Both the position numbers and the translations under genes were made by a program. Under the pieces are notes generated by a model, which was not told the origin of the DNA, ran no database searches, and worked only from the letters and a program-made list of their open reading frames with translations. Positions 47,690 through 58,894 of a stretch of 64,000 nucleotides of DNA are shown here, piece by piece. Positions within the stretch are counted from its first letter, which is position 1; each line of letters starts with the position of its first letter. The stretch lies in the NCBI GenBank assembly GCA_017562135.1, contig QEYB01001329.1:124001-188000 (forward strand). The letters run 5' to 3'. This stretch comes from Dipylidium caninum (Eukaryota > Platyhelminthes > Cestoda > Cyclophyllidea > Dipylidiidae).

Positions 47690-49430
47690 GCTGTTAATGC
47701 GCATGTGTCAGCTGAAGAAGACTTTCTGCAAGAACTCATGTCGCCCAATTTCTAGCATCTTGGGCTTGCGTAAAGACTTGTGTTGTGTTAAAGAGACATC
47801 AGCTGCCGCAGTGACAGTTCGGGAGACGGCTAATCTGTGCGAAGCCGTCAGCAAGACCCGCCTTGTTCTCTTTATCCTCACTCTTACCTTGAAGACACTC
47901 TTCTCCATCACGAGGAAGGTGTCAAGTATGTCAACCTGATTACAGAGAGGTAGACAAGCAGTGGAAGGCCACGAGTTGGTTTCAAACCGACGCCACACCT
48001 CGCCAGAGGCGCCATTTCAGTGGAAGTAGAACAACCACTGATTACACCCTCTCTCCATGCCAAATTTGCTGTCTGGCTCTGGTAGGGCAAGCCAGTACGA
48101 TAACAAAGCCGTGCTATGAGAACGGATTCCGATACTATTGTTTTGTTAGTGTAGTATGATATTGGAGAAGTATGCCAAATCCTTAGCATCTTTATGCCTC
48201 TTTCCACTTTTGATCATGGTGTGCAATTTGTCAGCTTTCGTGAGAGCATTGCGGAAATACATCCTGAAAATCGCACATGCGAGATAGGAAGGGCAGCGGC
48301 AACATTGCACGGGTTGGTGGATACAACTCTCCTGCCGAACAGGGAGGGACGACCTCACTCGCGTGCGACAAGACGAGGTCGCGGCGACATGGAGGCGGAG
48401 CTGATGTGATACTGCGTAGAAGGTTGAAGTGAAGGGTGGAGGCTTACACCTTCGTTAATTTAGACACTTACCCGACTAAGACAAAGACATCAACTTGCCT
48501 TCGGCGGTGAGGTCTACTCTTTAATGCTTAGGAATGCGACGGCACGACATCTAAGAATGAAGGTAGTCAACATCCGGCACGCAGTTAGGAAGCCTGAATA
48601 TCCAACACTCTCAGCGCTGAGCATTTTACTTCACATTTCCTCCGCACAGAAAGTCGGTTACGAATTTTTTTCCTCGTTGTGGTCCTCAATGAAAACTTGC
48701 TTTCGCCGTGTCTGATGCAGAGGGAAATCGCCACCGGTGAGCCGAGGGAGTCAAGGCTGTGCAGCTAATCATCTCTCTGATTCCAGAGACCCGTCTTTAG
48801 CTGGAACTTCCGCGTCATTAAACGCCGATTGCAACATGATATAAAGCAATGAATTTTGCAACTTGCAGCACCTTCCTAGTCAAAGGGGGAGGGTGGGCAA
48901 GCGTCGCGACGGAGCCTTAAATATGCCCAAACGTGGATCAGCTTCCTTCTACTGCAACTGAGGCGACCAGGGGAGCAGCACTCAAGAGTGGAGAGAGTTG
49001 AGACCAGTCGTCATTTTCCAGCAGTCTGATCGTTGACGAAAACATCGATCACCTGTGACTGGATGTCAGTTGATGAGTTTAATTCACGCCTGCCGTCATA
49101 TTGATTGGGACTCCGCTTCCCACCTACTACATGGGCATGGATGAGGACGACGGACTAACTCTTATGAGACAGTTTTGTCAGAGAGGACTCAAAGCTCTGA
49201 ATTGAGGTTTAAGTAAAAGACGTGGATCGGCCAAATTCTTGGGGTGGTTCGCCTTTTGTAGGAAACTTTCTCGCCGTGGCTACTAAACTGCTCTACAGAG
49301 CACAATGTCTTCGCACAGACTTGGAAGAATGCGACGTGCAAATAACTAACAAGTGGAGTTCGGCATGCGGCCTTGGCTCTTACCTTCGCAGTGTGTGACT
49401 GTTGTGGACAAAGTCGTGTTACTGCACCCA
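47690..49430 (+). repeat. Composite repeat in right arm, plus orientation
   Basis: Mirror of 30500-32245. It serves as the clearest reference copy: Q 47690-48190, R 48230-48425, S 48530-48790, P 48905-48990, T 49042-49137, tail to about 49430. None of its open frames (up to 126 codons at 49353-49733, downstream) is preserved in the diverged copies. Confidence 0.85.
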
Positions 49431-50356
49431 TTTCCCCAATCTACGTTTTCGGGGTGCAAAAAATTTCCTCAATCGCGCTTTCACCGTGTTCACCCATTGA
49501 CGCTTGTCAGAGAGTGCCAAGAACGTCATTCTGTTTTAGGCGACCCGCTGAAGCGCCGACTGACCGTTAGGCCCGCGGAATCTCCCCTTTCGGCTTTGCA
49601 CTCGGGAATTTCAAGTGAATCCTCCTCTCTGCCAACCGTTACCCGCTCGACATGCGCGTGTCATTTTGAGAGCTCAGAAGAATTCAAGGCAAAGCCGCGA
49701 AAGCGTCAGCCAATTGGCATACAAACATGTTAGCAGCAGTAGCAGGCAAGCGGGAACCGATTTCCATTCCAATTAACCATAATTTTGCAATCAGTCAATA
49801 CTCTATTTAATATCAACCCGCTTCCTTTGCTGCCTTTGCTTACCACCGTTCCACACACCTCTGACCTCTCTCTCCTCTCTCGCCTCCCTCCCCGCAAAAG
49901 TGCCTCTCAGCGCCACTTTCGTCCCATTCTCCTCAGCCTCACTAGTCCTCAAGCCCTCAATGTCACTTGCCCGCAGTAGGCATGTTGCCTCTATTTGCCT
50001 ACTTCAGAAAGATGAATGAAAGTGGCGCAAAAGGAAGAGAATATTTTACTATAGTTTTAGTGGATCAGGGGTGGCAGTTCATTGTATGGTTGCGGATTGG
50101 TCGGTTGGGGGTGCCACTATTTGGATACAGGCATGCCTTTTGATGGTAAATCCTCACCACCTGTGTAGGTGACACGCAAAACTGCGGGGGACTGTAGTGG
50201 AAGGTTGGTTGGAAGGAGAAAACGTCTAGTTTAGTAAGTTTACTTGTTCCCCTTTTCGTCTAAGTTGTCAATTCATGGTAAACAGCTTAGAACTAATTAA
50301 GTCAGATTGTGCTGGTAGAGTACTGCTCTAGGCCTTTTTGTCCATCCTTTGGCCTA

Positions 50357-51007
50357 GCTTCACTAGATTTGGACTCTTTATGACCCGTGCGCTTCCTTCT
50401 GATTAAATTTATTCAAATAATGAGAAAAATATTAGCCCAACGGGTGGGGTGAGTGAGCACGTGCCGGTCAGTATCTCATTTCCTTCCGCATAATCAAACT
50501 AGAGGCACAACGGGATTGTAAGTCTTCTGCAGATTCGACTTCAACGGGCAAAACGTGCGGTGTTTAAGGAGCCTTCAGTTCCCCTCCAACGTTCCTTTTG
50601 CAAAATGGACTTTGTTTTGTTGGGAAACCATACGGCCACGGTGATAGATGTAGTCATTATAGCGAAGCAGTGCAGGGCTAGAGCCGAGAAATTAAAGGGG
50701 GAGAAGTACGCCCGGGTGTCGGTGGCCAGTCGTATTCTGCGGCACCTGCGAGACCTGGGCTACGCGCTTCCATCTTATCAAATTATCTGATGTAATAAGA
50801 ATGAAGTATATTATCCTCACAAGTTTGGCCATTGATCACATGTGAGTCAGTCTTCCCAGTTCATTCCGAAAACCAAGCTGGAGACACAGCGCCGTTGCAA
50901 GTCTTTTGCAGACCGGCCTTCAATGGGCACGACGTGTGGTGTTTAGGTAGCCTTGAGTTCCTCAGCAACGTTCCCTTTGCAAACCGCACACTGTGCTGCT
51001 GGAAAAC
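50357..51007 (+). repeat. Diverged tandem duplication inside right arm
   Basis: This is the exact mirror of 28925-29575. On this strand, short frames such as 50560-50790 (76 codons, with KCRARAEKLKG-like charged sequence) are open, but they are identical to the left arm only because of the duplication. Confidence 0.75.
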
Positions 51008-51589
51008 CGCAGTTGTAATCTGTATGCGAGGATTTGACTATGGTGTTTCTTCTGATCTACTCGGGAAACTCAACCTCAAAAAGTAGATGCCTATCAACTT
51101 GGCACGTGAGCAGCCACGGGCCACAAGTATACATTGTTGAAGAGACCAACGACAAAAGGCTGAATGAGCGGTTCTGCGCCGTCACAATAAAGGTGATGGG
51201 AGTAGCGCGCCTCTCCTCAACTCGACCGGCAGCAGAATCAGGGAGAGTCGATCATCGCGCGGGATGGAGAGGCGATTGAGTCGGTATTCTCACACGCGGC
51301 TGCACCACATGCAGTCCCTCGACCGTCTTGCGTACGCTTCTTTCGGTTGACGCAGTTTGTAAGCAAAAGTGGGACAAACTCACGTCCTACGAACTTTCGC
51401 ATAAGGATTCACCTTCAGAATTTTGTATGTAAAAATTTTGGAGAGATGCCTCTATTGCCATTTGTGGCTATGAAGATATAAACTGAGGGATGAGGATTTA
51501 GCTTACAGTCATGGGTCAGCAAATTTAAAGAATACCTTTTGTCTGCTGAGGCCTCACTGCTTGCTGTGGGCAGAATACTTGAGGATGCT

Positions 51590-52800
51590 TTTAGGAGTTA
51601 ACTAAACCCTTCACAATAGGAGTGAACAAGACGAGAATTCCACCAACACAGTGTTTTAGCGCCACCGTATGGTTGGACCCACTGTGAGGGAGCGGCCATG
51701 GCCTTCGCTCCCCTTCACATCCGATCACGAAGTTGTGAAGCTGAGGTACTAACTTCGCTGTCAGGACGACACTTCCTACTCTGAAAGACGCATTGTGACG
51801 AGAATGTGGCCAAATCAAGTCTTCCACTTATAATACAATTCGGCGTATTGCGTTCTCTTTACCAACATTGGCTGAATTGTGTTAGTTCGTAGTCTACACT
51901 CCTGTCCGTGTAGTGAGTGGCAAGCGGAGTTTCAATTGAGAAGACTTCGGCCGTGAATGAGACTCGTCAACCGACTTCTAGCCACAGGTGACCAGTGATC
52001 TCGTTAGGGGACAGACTGACAGAAGATGACGACAGGTTCCCAGTCTTCGCAACCTCGGGTGCGGCTCCTCTGACAGTCTGAGTTGCAGTCGAAAGAAGCC
52101 GATCGACGTTTGGGACTATTGAAGGCTAGGTCACACGGCTTCCGTCAGTTCCATGAAGCATGGGCTGCAAGTGGCACTTATCAATCGGTCAAATTATGCT
52201 GTAATTTGTGCTTGATAGTGCAGATAGGGCAGCTGAAAGGAGAGTCGCTGGAAGCAGAGGGATCACTGGCTGCACAGTCTCCACTCTACTATTGCTTCCT
52301 CGAAGCAAAAGTGACTATTTTCCTCTGCATCAGAGACATCGGAAAACAAGTGTTCACTGATGGCCACAGTCGGGAAATAAATTCGTGCCAGATTTTTGAT
52401 TCCGTCTACACAGAATCGTGTAAGCCACGCCTCCATGTTGCCGCAGGCAGGAGCGTTGTGTTCACCAACCAGACCTATGTTGTTGTTGCCCTTACTGTAG
52501 TGCATGTACGATGTGTAGGATGCACTTCGACAAATCTCCCATAAAAGCCGACGAATGGACTCACCTCCTCGAAAGTTAAAAGAGGCACGCAAGAGTGCAA
52601 GATTTGACCTGCTTCTTCACTGTCACGCCACAGTGAGCCCGTTTTCTCTACACAGCATCGTTATCGTACTGATTTGCTTCACCAGAGCCAGACAACCCAA
52701 CTATGGTGGAAAGAGAGTGTACTCAGTGGTCGCTTTACCTCCTTTGATTCGGATGTGAAATAACGGCTCTGGTGAGGTGTGGCGGGTGGGTAGTCGCCTA
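51590..52800 (-). repeat. Composite repeat in right arm, minus orientation
   Basis: Mirror of 27130-28340. The extra G at 52235 lies in module S and fuses two frames into 153 codons (52083-52544, plus), which run antisense to the module order. Confidence 0.85.
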
Positions 52801-52956
52801 CGAGCTCACATCTCAGTTGTGACTGAATGTCAGTTGATTTATTTTAATCAAGGCTGATGTCTACGCCTAATTGAAACTTTGCTCACCACTCACTATATGA
52901 GAGACAACGAGCGTAGTTCTCAGACCATTTGCACAACAATGCAAATTAACCCGAAG

Positions 52957-53285
52957 CCTTGGTCGAGAATGGACCGATTCATGAACGTGTGAGAGTGAAG
53001 CCTGTGGAAGTAAATCCGCTTGTAAGAGGGATGTCGGAGGAAAGGAGGATATCGAGTAGGCGATGGAAACAGTGGGTGAGTGAGTAGACAGACAACAGCT
53101 AATTGCACTCAATGCGGTGTGTGCCTGTGTATTTCAAAAATGTGACGACACATCCATCGACCAAAGAACAACAGCCTCCAAACTCATAGGGCACACTACT
53201 CGCTCAGCACTTCTTCACTGCGCCAACTGCCAATCTTTCTTTTCTTAGCCTGTTGCTTACAACTCTGCGCAATTTCGTCGAGTTG
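52957..53285 (+). repeat. Diverged repeat flanking the right arm
   Basis: It continues the homology past the right-arm end, but with roughly 75-80% identity and indels, for example near 52957-52965, where the left copy has a different GTCAAGATCAAC stretch. It follows module T (52803-52918), so it takes the place of module V. Confidence 0.85.
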
Positions 53286-53964
53286 GTTATTTAGCGTAAA
53301 AATGTCCTCCAGACGAGACGAGTTTACGTTGTGGTGTTTCTGTACTCTTCATATTCACCTGCAAGCACACGTTGCTGCGGTGGTACAGAAAAGGAAAGGC
53401 AAAGTGATCGGCTACTGGGAGCGATGAAATCCTGAGCACAGCGTCACTGATTCTTCTGCGAGTACGATATCGTCCAACTGAAATCACCGCATCTACTTTT
53501 TCGATCATCTCTCTATTTCTGCTCCACTTCGCCTCCATGGAGTATCTGCTCCCTGAGGCGGCCAGCGACTGTGAAGCTTCCCGCCTTTTATGCAATTTTA
53601 CGCTGGTGGAAATTAGGTATCAATCGAGTGAGCGTCGGCATACCATTTACACTCGGGGACAGAATACAAAACATCAGCCACCTCCACGTCTCATTGAGAC
53701 GTGGAAACCACCAGACGAGTGTAGGTTTACTACTGCAAGCGGTCCACTTTGTCCGGCGCCCTCTTCACCAGGGTAATCAGCGCTAATGCCACGGTGGAAG
53801 TCACACACGCATACACTCGTGAGGCCGCAACCCAGTGCATCCTCCCACCGCTCGCTTCCATTTCTGCCACCGAGGGATGAGCGGTCTGTGGCTGATTCAG
53901 AAAATAAATGGCTACTTGGAAAGCGTGACGACCACGATATGTAGAAAATTTTTTCCGCGCCATT
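53286..53964. other. No recognisable gene; weak repeat trace
   Basis: Near 53350-53520 there is faint similarity to 46600-46760 (CAAGCACACGTTGCTGCGGTGG against CAAGCACGTGTTGCGGTGG). Frames up to 102 codons have no motif. Confidence 0.4.
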
Positions 53965-54245
53965 ATTTGATATTTTAATTGGGCGTAAGGCCGAAGGAGA
54001 GATTTGACCGCACCGAGGATGACAATCTCTAGCTCAAGAGGGAAGTAAGCGAGCGCGAAGTGATTAGATTTCAGTCTATTGGAAGGTGATGAATGAAGAC
54101 CAGGCGTATGAGGCAGAGGAGAGGAATGAGAAGGAAACGGATATATGGCTGAGGAAATGACTCACGCTTAAGACGAGATCAAAAAAATGAAAGGACCATA
54201 ATTCCTCGCAGCGCCAGTTCGCGAGACGGTTATTTTGACGTCAAT
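53965..54245 (+). repeat. Repeat Z, copy 2
   Basis: Same landmarks in the same order as 7340-7615, starting at AATTGGGCGTAAGGCC and ending near GAGACGGTTATTTTGACG. Confidence 0.65.
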
Positions 54246-54439
54246 ATAAAGAGTTTGTTATTTCGCATTGGTTACGGGATGTTGGAGTAGATAACAGGGA
54301 GAGGGGAAGTGGGTTGACGGACACAGCAGTGACTGCAGGAATTACTGAGCACATCATTCCCAAGTCAGCATTGCCTCCTGCTTGCTGTGAAGGTCCCCCT
54401 TCTCGGCGCAATCAACTGATCCTTACAACCAGACTGCTT

Positions 54440-55590
54440 AATCAAGTTGGCCAATATTATGTTGGGTCAGTTACGATGGTTGAAGGAGTTTTGGTTTCAA
54501 GTTGACGCCACATCTCGCTTGAGATGTAATCTCAATTCATCCAACATGCGCTCTATGGCTCTGGCGAGATAAACGAGGTTGTGCAAAAAGAATGGATTTC
54601 TGCACAATTTCTTTGCTACTCCTCCTCCCTGATCTTGTCGTTTACAGTGTGGCACGAGGTCATTTCTGTCTACACCTCCACGACTTCGTCCACTCGCAAC
54701 CTTCCTTTATTGCGGACTCATGGTATACGCAACGCTCCTGCCGAACAGTAAGAAGGACCGCAACACTCTCGCAAGGCAAACCTAAGTTGCGGCGGTATGA
54801 ATGCTTGACTGATGGGATAATGGGTTCGAGGAGACTGTTGGAACGAAGGGAGGTGAACTTCACCTTTGGTGAAGTCGGCATATTAACACTGTCCATGTGC
54901 AACAACACCAAAGGAAAAATTGCGGGTAAAAACTAACTCGTATAATCTACAGAAAGCTGGAAAGCTTGATGGTGTTACGCGGAAACACCGAGTTCATTTT
55001 CCACTATCTTGCGGTTAGCCAACGACCTCACTGCTACATATTTCACTTTACGCTATCCGGTAGTTGCCTTCAATGAAGCCTTTCTGTCCCGAAGTCCCTG
55101 ATGCTACTCCTGCTCGAGGCAGTAACAGTTGGATTATAGAGTAGGAACTATAGGCTTTATCTCCTCTGGCTTCTTTCCACTGCCACACACAATGGCAAAT
55201 GGACGAAATAGCTTCTTCCACCGATTCCTCGATAGACAGCATTTTTGTGCCACTGAGCACCGAGTGCAGCAAGAAAGCACACAATGGAAAGTGCCACCGG
55301 CAGCGCCGGCTTAGCTGCATTTGAGAGAAGTTCCGTGACGAAGCCTTAAATAGGCCCAACCGCAAGCCAGCCTCTACCGACTGCAGCGCAATCTTTTTCG
55401 AAGAGCAGGCACTTGAGAGTGCAGAGAGTGGAGACCGGTAGTCAGTTCCTAGTAGTCCGCCAGCCAAGACTGGACGTCAGTCAACGATTTCTACACACGA
55501 CTGATGATTTCTAGATTGCAACTCCGCTCACTACTCACTGCTTGAGCGGCAGTCAGCGTAGTACTCTGACCATTTGCACTCCAAAACAAT
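54440..55590 (+). repeat. Composite repeat copy Q-R-S-P-T
   Basis: Q has GGTTTCAAGTTGACGCCACA and TATGGCTCTGGCGAG. R (54700-54850) has CGCAACGCTCCTGCCGAACA. S (55020-55310) has TTGCCTTCAATGAAGCC and CTCCTGCTCGAGGCAGTAACAG. P (55335-55400) has GTGACGAAGCCTTAAATAGG. T is at 55468-55575. It is followed directly by V-prime. Confidence 0.85.
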
Positions 55591-55794
55591 TTATTTCGAC
55601 GCTTGTCAATTTTGAACGAATGCCGCACAACCCTCTGATTTGATTGCCTAACTCTCCCATCTCAACATGAGGAGACAATAGAAATCTTTGGTGGCAAAAG
55701 TGGCTAGTGAGTGAGGATGGGCAAGAGGTTAAAGTGGGTTTGTTTTGGAAAGAGGCCCATTGTAATAAATAGGCCAGATGAAAATAAAATTTCG

Positions 55795-56470
55795 ATTATG
55801 TGGAGATGAATGTGCGGGAGACGGCATATGTCGATTTATTTGAAGAATGCTATGATGCACCCACCTACCCCAAACCAACAACTTACACCTTCCATCCAAC
55901 TGCGTTCACTACCCCCTCAAACCTCCATCACCGTGACAACGGTCAAGCTTTCTGCTCTGCACAACTTCATGGAGGCGGCCAATGCTCAACCCACTTGACG
56001 AGTTTTGCACACTCACAATCGTTTCCTACACTCAAGTTTTCCTTTCTCTCCAGTTCGCCTTCATTTCATACCCCCCATCTCCACTCTCATTGACCGTTTT
56101 GCTAGTTGGTGATGAACCACGCTCTGACTTGTCCACTGTCCCCTTGAATTTTTAACTCAACGCCCTCTGGACAGAGAGGGTTGGACACGGTTGAATGTAC
56201 CTTTCGGTTGATGGGGTGCGCTAAATAATGAGACTGTTGAGACGAAGTGAGGAAAAGAAGGCGAACCACATGGAAACATCCATTGCGGACCTCATCTTCC
56301 GCACACCTGATTAGAGTGGGGATTTTGTCATCGCATAGTCGTCTGGCGTCCGCGCAATGCACCTTTCGCAGAGGACAGTCTCGTCATAACTGTCAAGCAG
56401 GCATTTCGGAGGAGACCTGGGGCGTTACGCTTATCTCTGTAAGCTGGGCGGAGTAAAGGAGATTCACTTG
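55795..56470 (+). repeat. Repeat V-prime, copy 2
   Basis: Direct partner of 11640-12370. It sits directly after a T module, supporting a T-V order for this variant. Confidence 0.85.
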
Positions 56471-57544
56471 CTGATGAAGGCAACTGACGCCACAGACGCT
56501 GATAAAAGATCATTGCTGCCATTCTGGAGAATTTGGTGACTTATTTCAGACAGTAGAGCCTGACGACCTACCCACCAGTTTCTCTGCCCACCTGTCTGTC
56601 CTGAGGGCTTAATAATTTTGTTGAGACAAATTTGGCAGAGAGAAAACTATATGCATGGGCAACATTTGCCTCCTATTTGACTGCATTTTTCAGTTGAAAC
56701 GTAAGGGGAAGACATGATTACATCGAGAAGGCGTCTCACTTCAGCCTATGAAACCGTCTCAGAGGCATTCACAATGGGAAAAGATGACTGGTTCGCCTGA
56801 AGTGGAGGACTGAACGTTGCCCAGCAGTGGCCGCAATTTGTAATTGCCTACATGCAATTAACCAGCAGAAAGGACGTGGATCAGATAAAAGAACTCACAC
56901 CTTTACGGCTTCACTGGCTCAGAATACGTGTATCGTCGCTGTATGTGGGTCGCCTGTTAAGGAAGCAAAGGCGCAGATGAATAAACAGCGTAGAAAGTAG
57001 AGAGAGAAGTGTTCCGGATGCTTGAGCCTTTGGAACAGGAGGCGAGGTAGAGCAGGACGCGTCAGTAGAACGGAGAAGTAGGCTTCATGGCACCGACGAA
57101 GGCCATGTGTGTCGGGGTGTGTTGATGTCGGCTGGACGGCGTCGCTTCCCTGTCCCTTTTCCCATATGTGAATTTGCGACGTCACGGTCTACTTTTGAAT
57201 TCTTTCCCCTTTTGCGCCTCCGCAGCAACAAGTGCTTGCAGGTGGAAGACGTGGCACAATGAAATACCGCTACCAGTACTCCTCTTTGCATTTTCCAATT
57301 TACCATCACATCTCAGTTCAACCTAGAATCGTTTAAAAGGAATTTTTATTTGCCGTTGGGGCCTGCTTACTCCCTCCCGACTTCTGACTCTACACATTTA
57401 TGCAACAAATAGGCGTAAGTGCGAACTCGAAAGATCAGCCAGCCACAGGTACGCGGCGACGAATGTAGTGTGGGAAGTTGGTAAATTAGGCTAACCGCGT
57501 TAGTGGGGCGAAGATAAGAGGGATTAACGATACTGTTGTTGGGA
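56471..57544. other. No gene; diverged repeat fragments
   Basis: GAACAGGAGGCGAGGTAGAG near 57030 resembles GAACAGGAGGCAGAACAGG near 62000. CCCATATGTGAATTTG near 57163 resembles CCATATGTTATTTTGG near 13540. No coding frame is recognised. Confidence 0.4.
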
Positions 57545-57845
57545 CCGTGTAGGAGCAAAATCGTCAGCCGTCAACATCGAAGATCATCGAAAACCTTAAT
57601 TTAGTCAGCGAACTAGTGCGAAAGATGGGCAGGGTACCACATCAATAAACTGCTTGCTAAGAAAGAAATCGTGCCCTCCTCCAACCGGATGATAACATGG
57701 AGTGAAGGTTGACTGCATACCAAAAATTATATGTCGAAGAGCGCATTGTGGATGGAAAGAACGCAGCCCTTTTACCTTTACAAAGGCTAACGAATGATGA
57801 AAGCGAACGAGAAAGCCCATTTGAAGAAGCATTGTCAGAATGTGG
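57545..57845 (+). repeat. Repeat N, copy 2
   Basis: Direct partner of 12480-12890, joined here directly to repeat X. In the 12-kb region the two are separated by about 1 kb. Confidence 0.85.
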
Positions 57846-57849
57846 GTGA

Positions 57850-58190
57850 TTATGACGCGTGTGCATATGAGACTTGTTAGTTTTCGTTCCTACCCAATCC
57901 AATCTACTCCGCTCCGCTCTGTCTCTGTTCTTTTGGCTTACCGAGCACTCCTCCCGCTGTCATCCGACTATCTGCGTCTTCAAGTCTCGCTCCGCCGACT
58001 ATCTGTTTATCTCCACTCCTTCTCTCTGCTGTCGCTCAGACCTCAGGCCGAAAACTAAGTTGCCAAAGGAGATAAAGCAGGGAGCGAATGGAGCATTTGC
58101 GGATACGAAAATGTGAGGAGTGAGGAGAGCGAGCCGCAGGCGGAACTGAATTGGGCCATTGGTGTGGTGGTCGAGGGGAGATGTGCTTGG
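57850..58190 (+). repeat. Repeat X, copy 2
   Basis: It is very close to the minus strand of 63115-63455, above 90% by eye. Shared parts include ATATGAGACTTGTTAGTTTTC, CGCTCAGACCTCAGGCCGAA and ATTTGCGGATACGAAAATGT. It begins with GACGCGTGTGCATATGAGAC. Confidence 0.9.
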
Positions 58191-58224
58191 AATTCGCCGG
58201 AATGAATGCTAGTAGGAATGTTCT

Positions 58225-58810
58225 CATTGAGGGTCATGGAGATAAAACTCGGCAGGCTACCGTCTAGAGCCGCGTGGAAGAAGGAAGTAATTGTTCAGAG
58301 AGAGGTGATGAAAATGGGGGCTTCAACACAGCATTGTCCGCAACAGCCACACACTTCAACCATAAATGCTTGCAGTTCATGTCGGACTCCGCTTGCCCCT
58401 CTTGTGAGCGTTAAGTTCTGTTGGTGGGAGGATTTGAAGAAGGAAGAAGAGAAAGAAAGCGGAGTGCATTTCGCAATGGCGATCGCTCACGTGAGGGGAA
58501 GTGACTGAAGGCATCTGACCACATGGATGTCAGGCGAAATGTTCGCTTACGTGAAACGAGTTAAGGACATCCCTCAAAGCCTGAACACGACCGTTCCATA
58601 ACAGTATTGTAATGCCGTCTCCGTGCCCTCTACTGCGTTTTTCGAGCTCAAAGCCCCATGGGAAACGATTTCTTCTCCTTAAAAGCGATATCATCACTTG
58701 TCCATATTGTACCAGTTGCACCATGCCCGCCGCAACCTTCCAAGTCTACACGAAGTCTGTCTACTCTGCGGGGCAGCAAGTGGATGCTATTAAGGAAATA
58801 TCCGATGTAA
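58225..58810 (+). repeat. Repeat Y, copy 2
   Basis: Direct partner of 14545-15300, including CTTGTGAGCGTTAAGTTC, CATGGATGTCAGGCG, ACGTGAAACGAGTTAA and CATCACTTGTCCATAT. The closing part (TCCAAGTCTACACGAAGTC) is also related to the tail of the composite element near 30600. Confidence 0.8.
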
Positions 58811-58894
58811 TATGGCCTAATCATTCTTTCAATTTTGCTTCAATTCAACAATTAGCTAGAGGGGTGGCGGATGTTGTGCATGCATATTCCGCTC

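Larger units (their letters stand above)
47413..52956 (-). repeat. Right arm of the large inverted duplication
   Basis: This is the mirror copy of 26977-32518, 5,544 bases long. It begins abruptly at ATCGAGCC. The bases just before 47413 show no similarity to the reverse complement of the bases after 32518. It ends at the CCGAAG of 52951-52956, after which the match to the left flank drops from near-identity to a diverged, gapped alignment. The extra G at 52235 joins two reading frames that are separate in the left arm, giving an open frame of 153 codons at 52083-52544. Such near-identity means either very recent origin or continuing exchange between the arms. Confidence 0.95.

Noticed and set aside
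47688..47939. 83-codon frame identical in both arms, considered as a histone-fold fragment
   Set aside because: No histone H4, H3 or H2A motif is present on inspection, and the frame is not kept in the diverged Q copies.
49353..49733. 126-codon frame present in both arms
   Set aside because: Its presence twice is explained by the young inverted duplication and is not evidence of selection.
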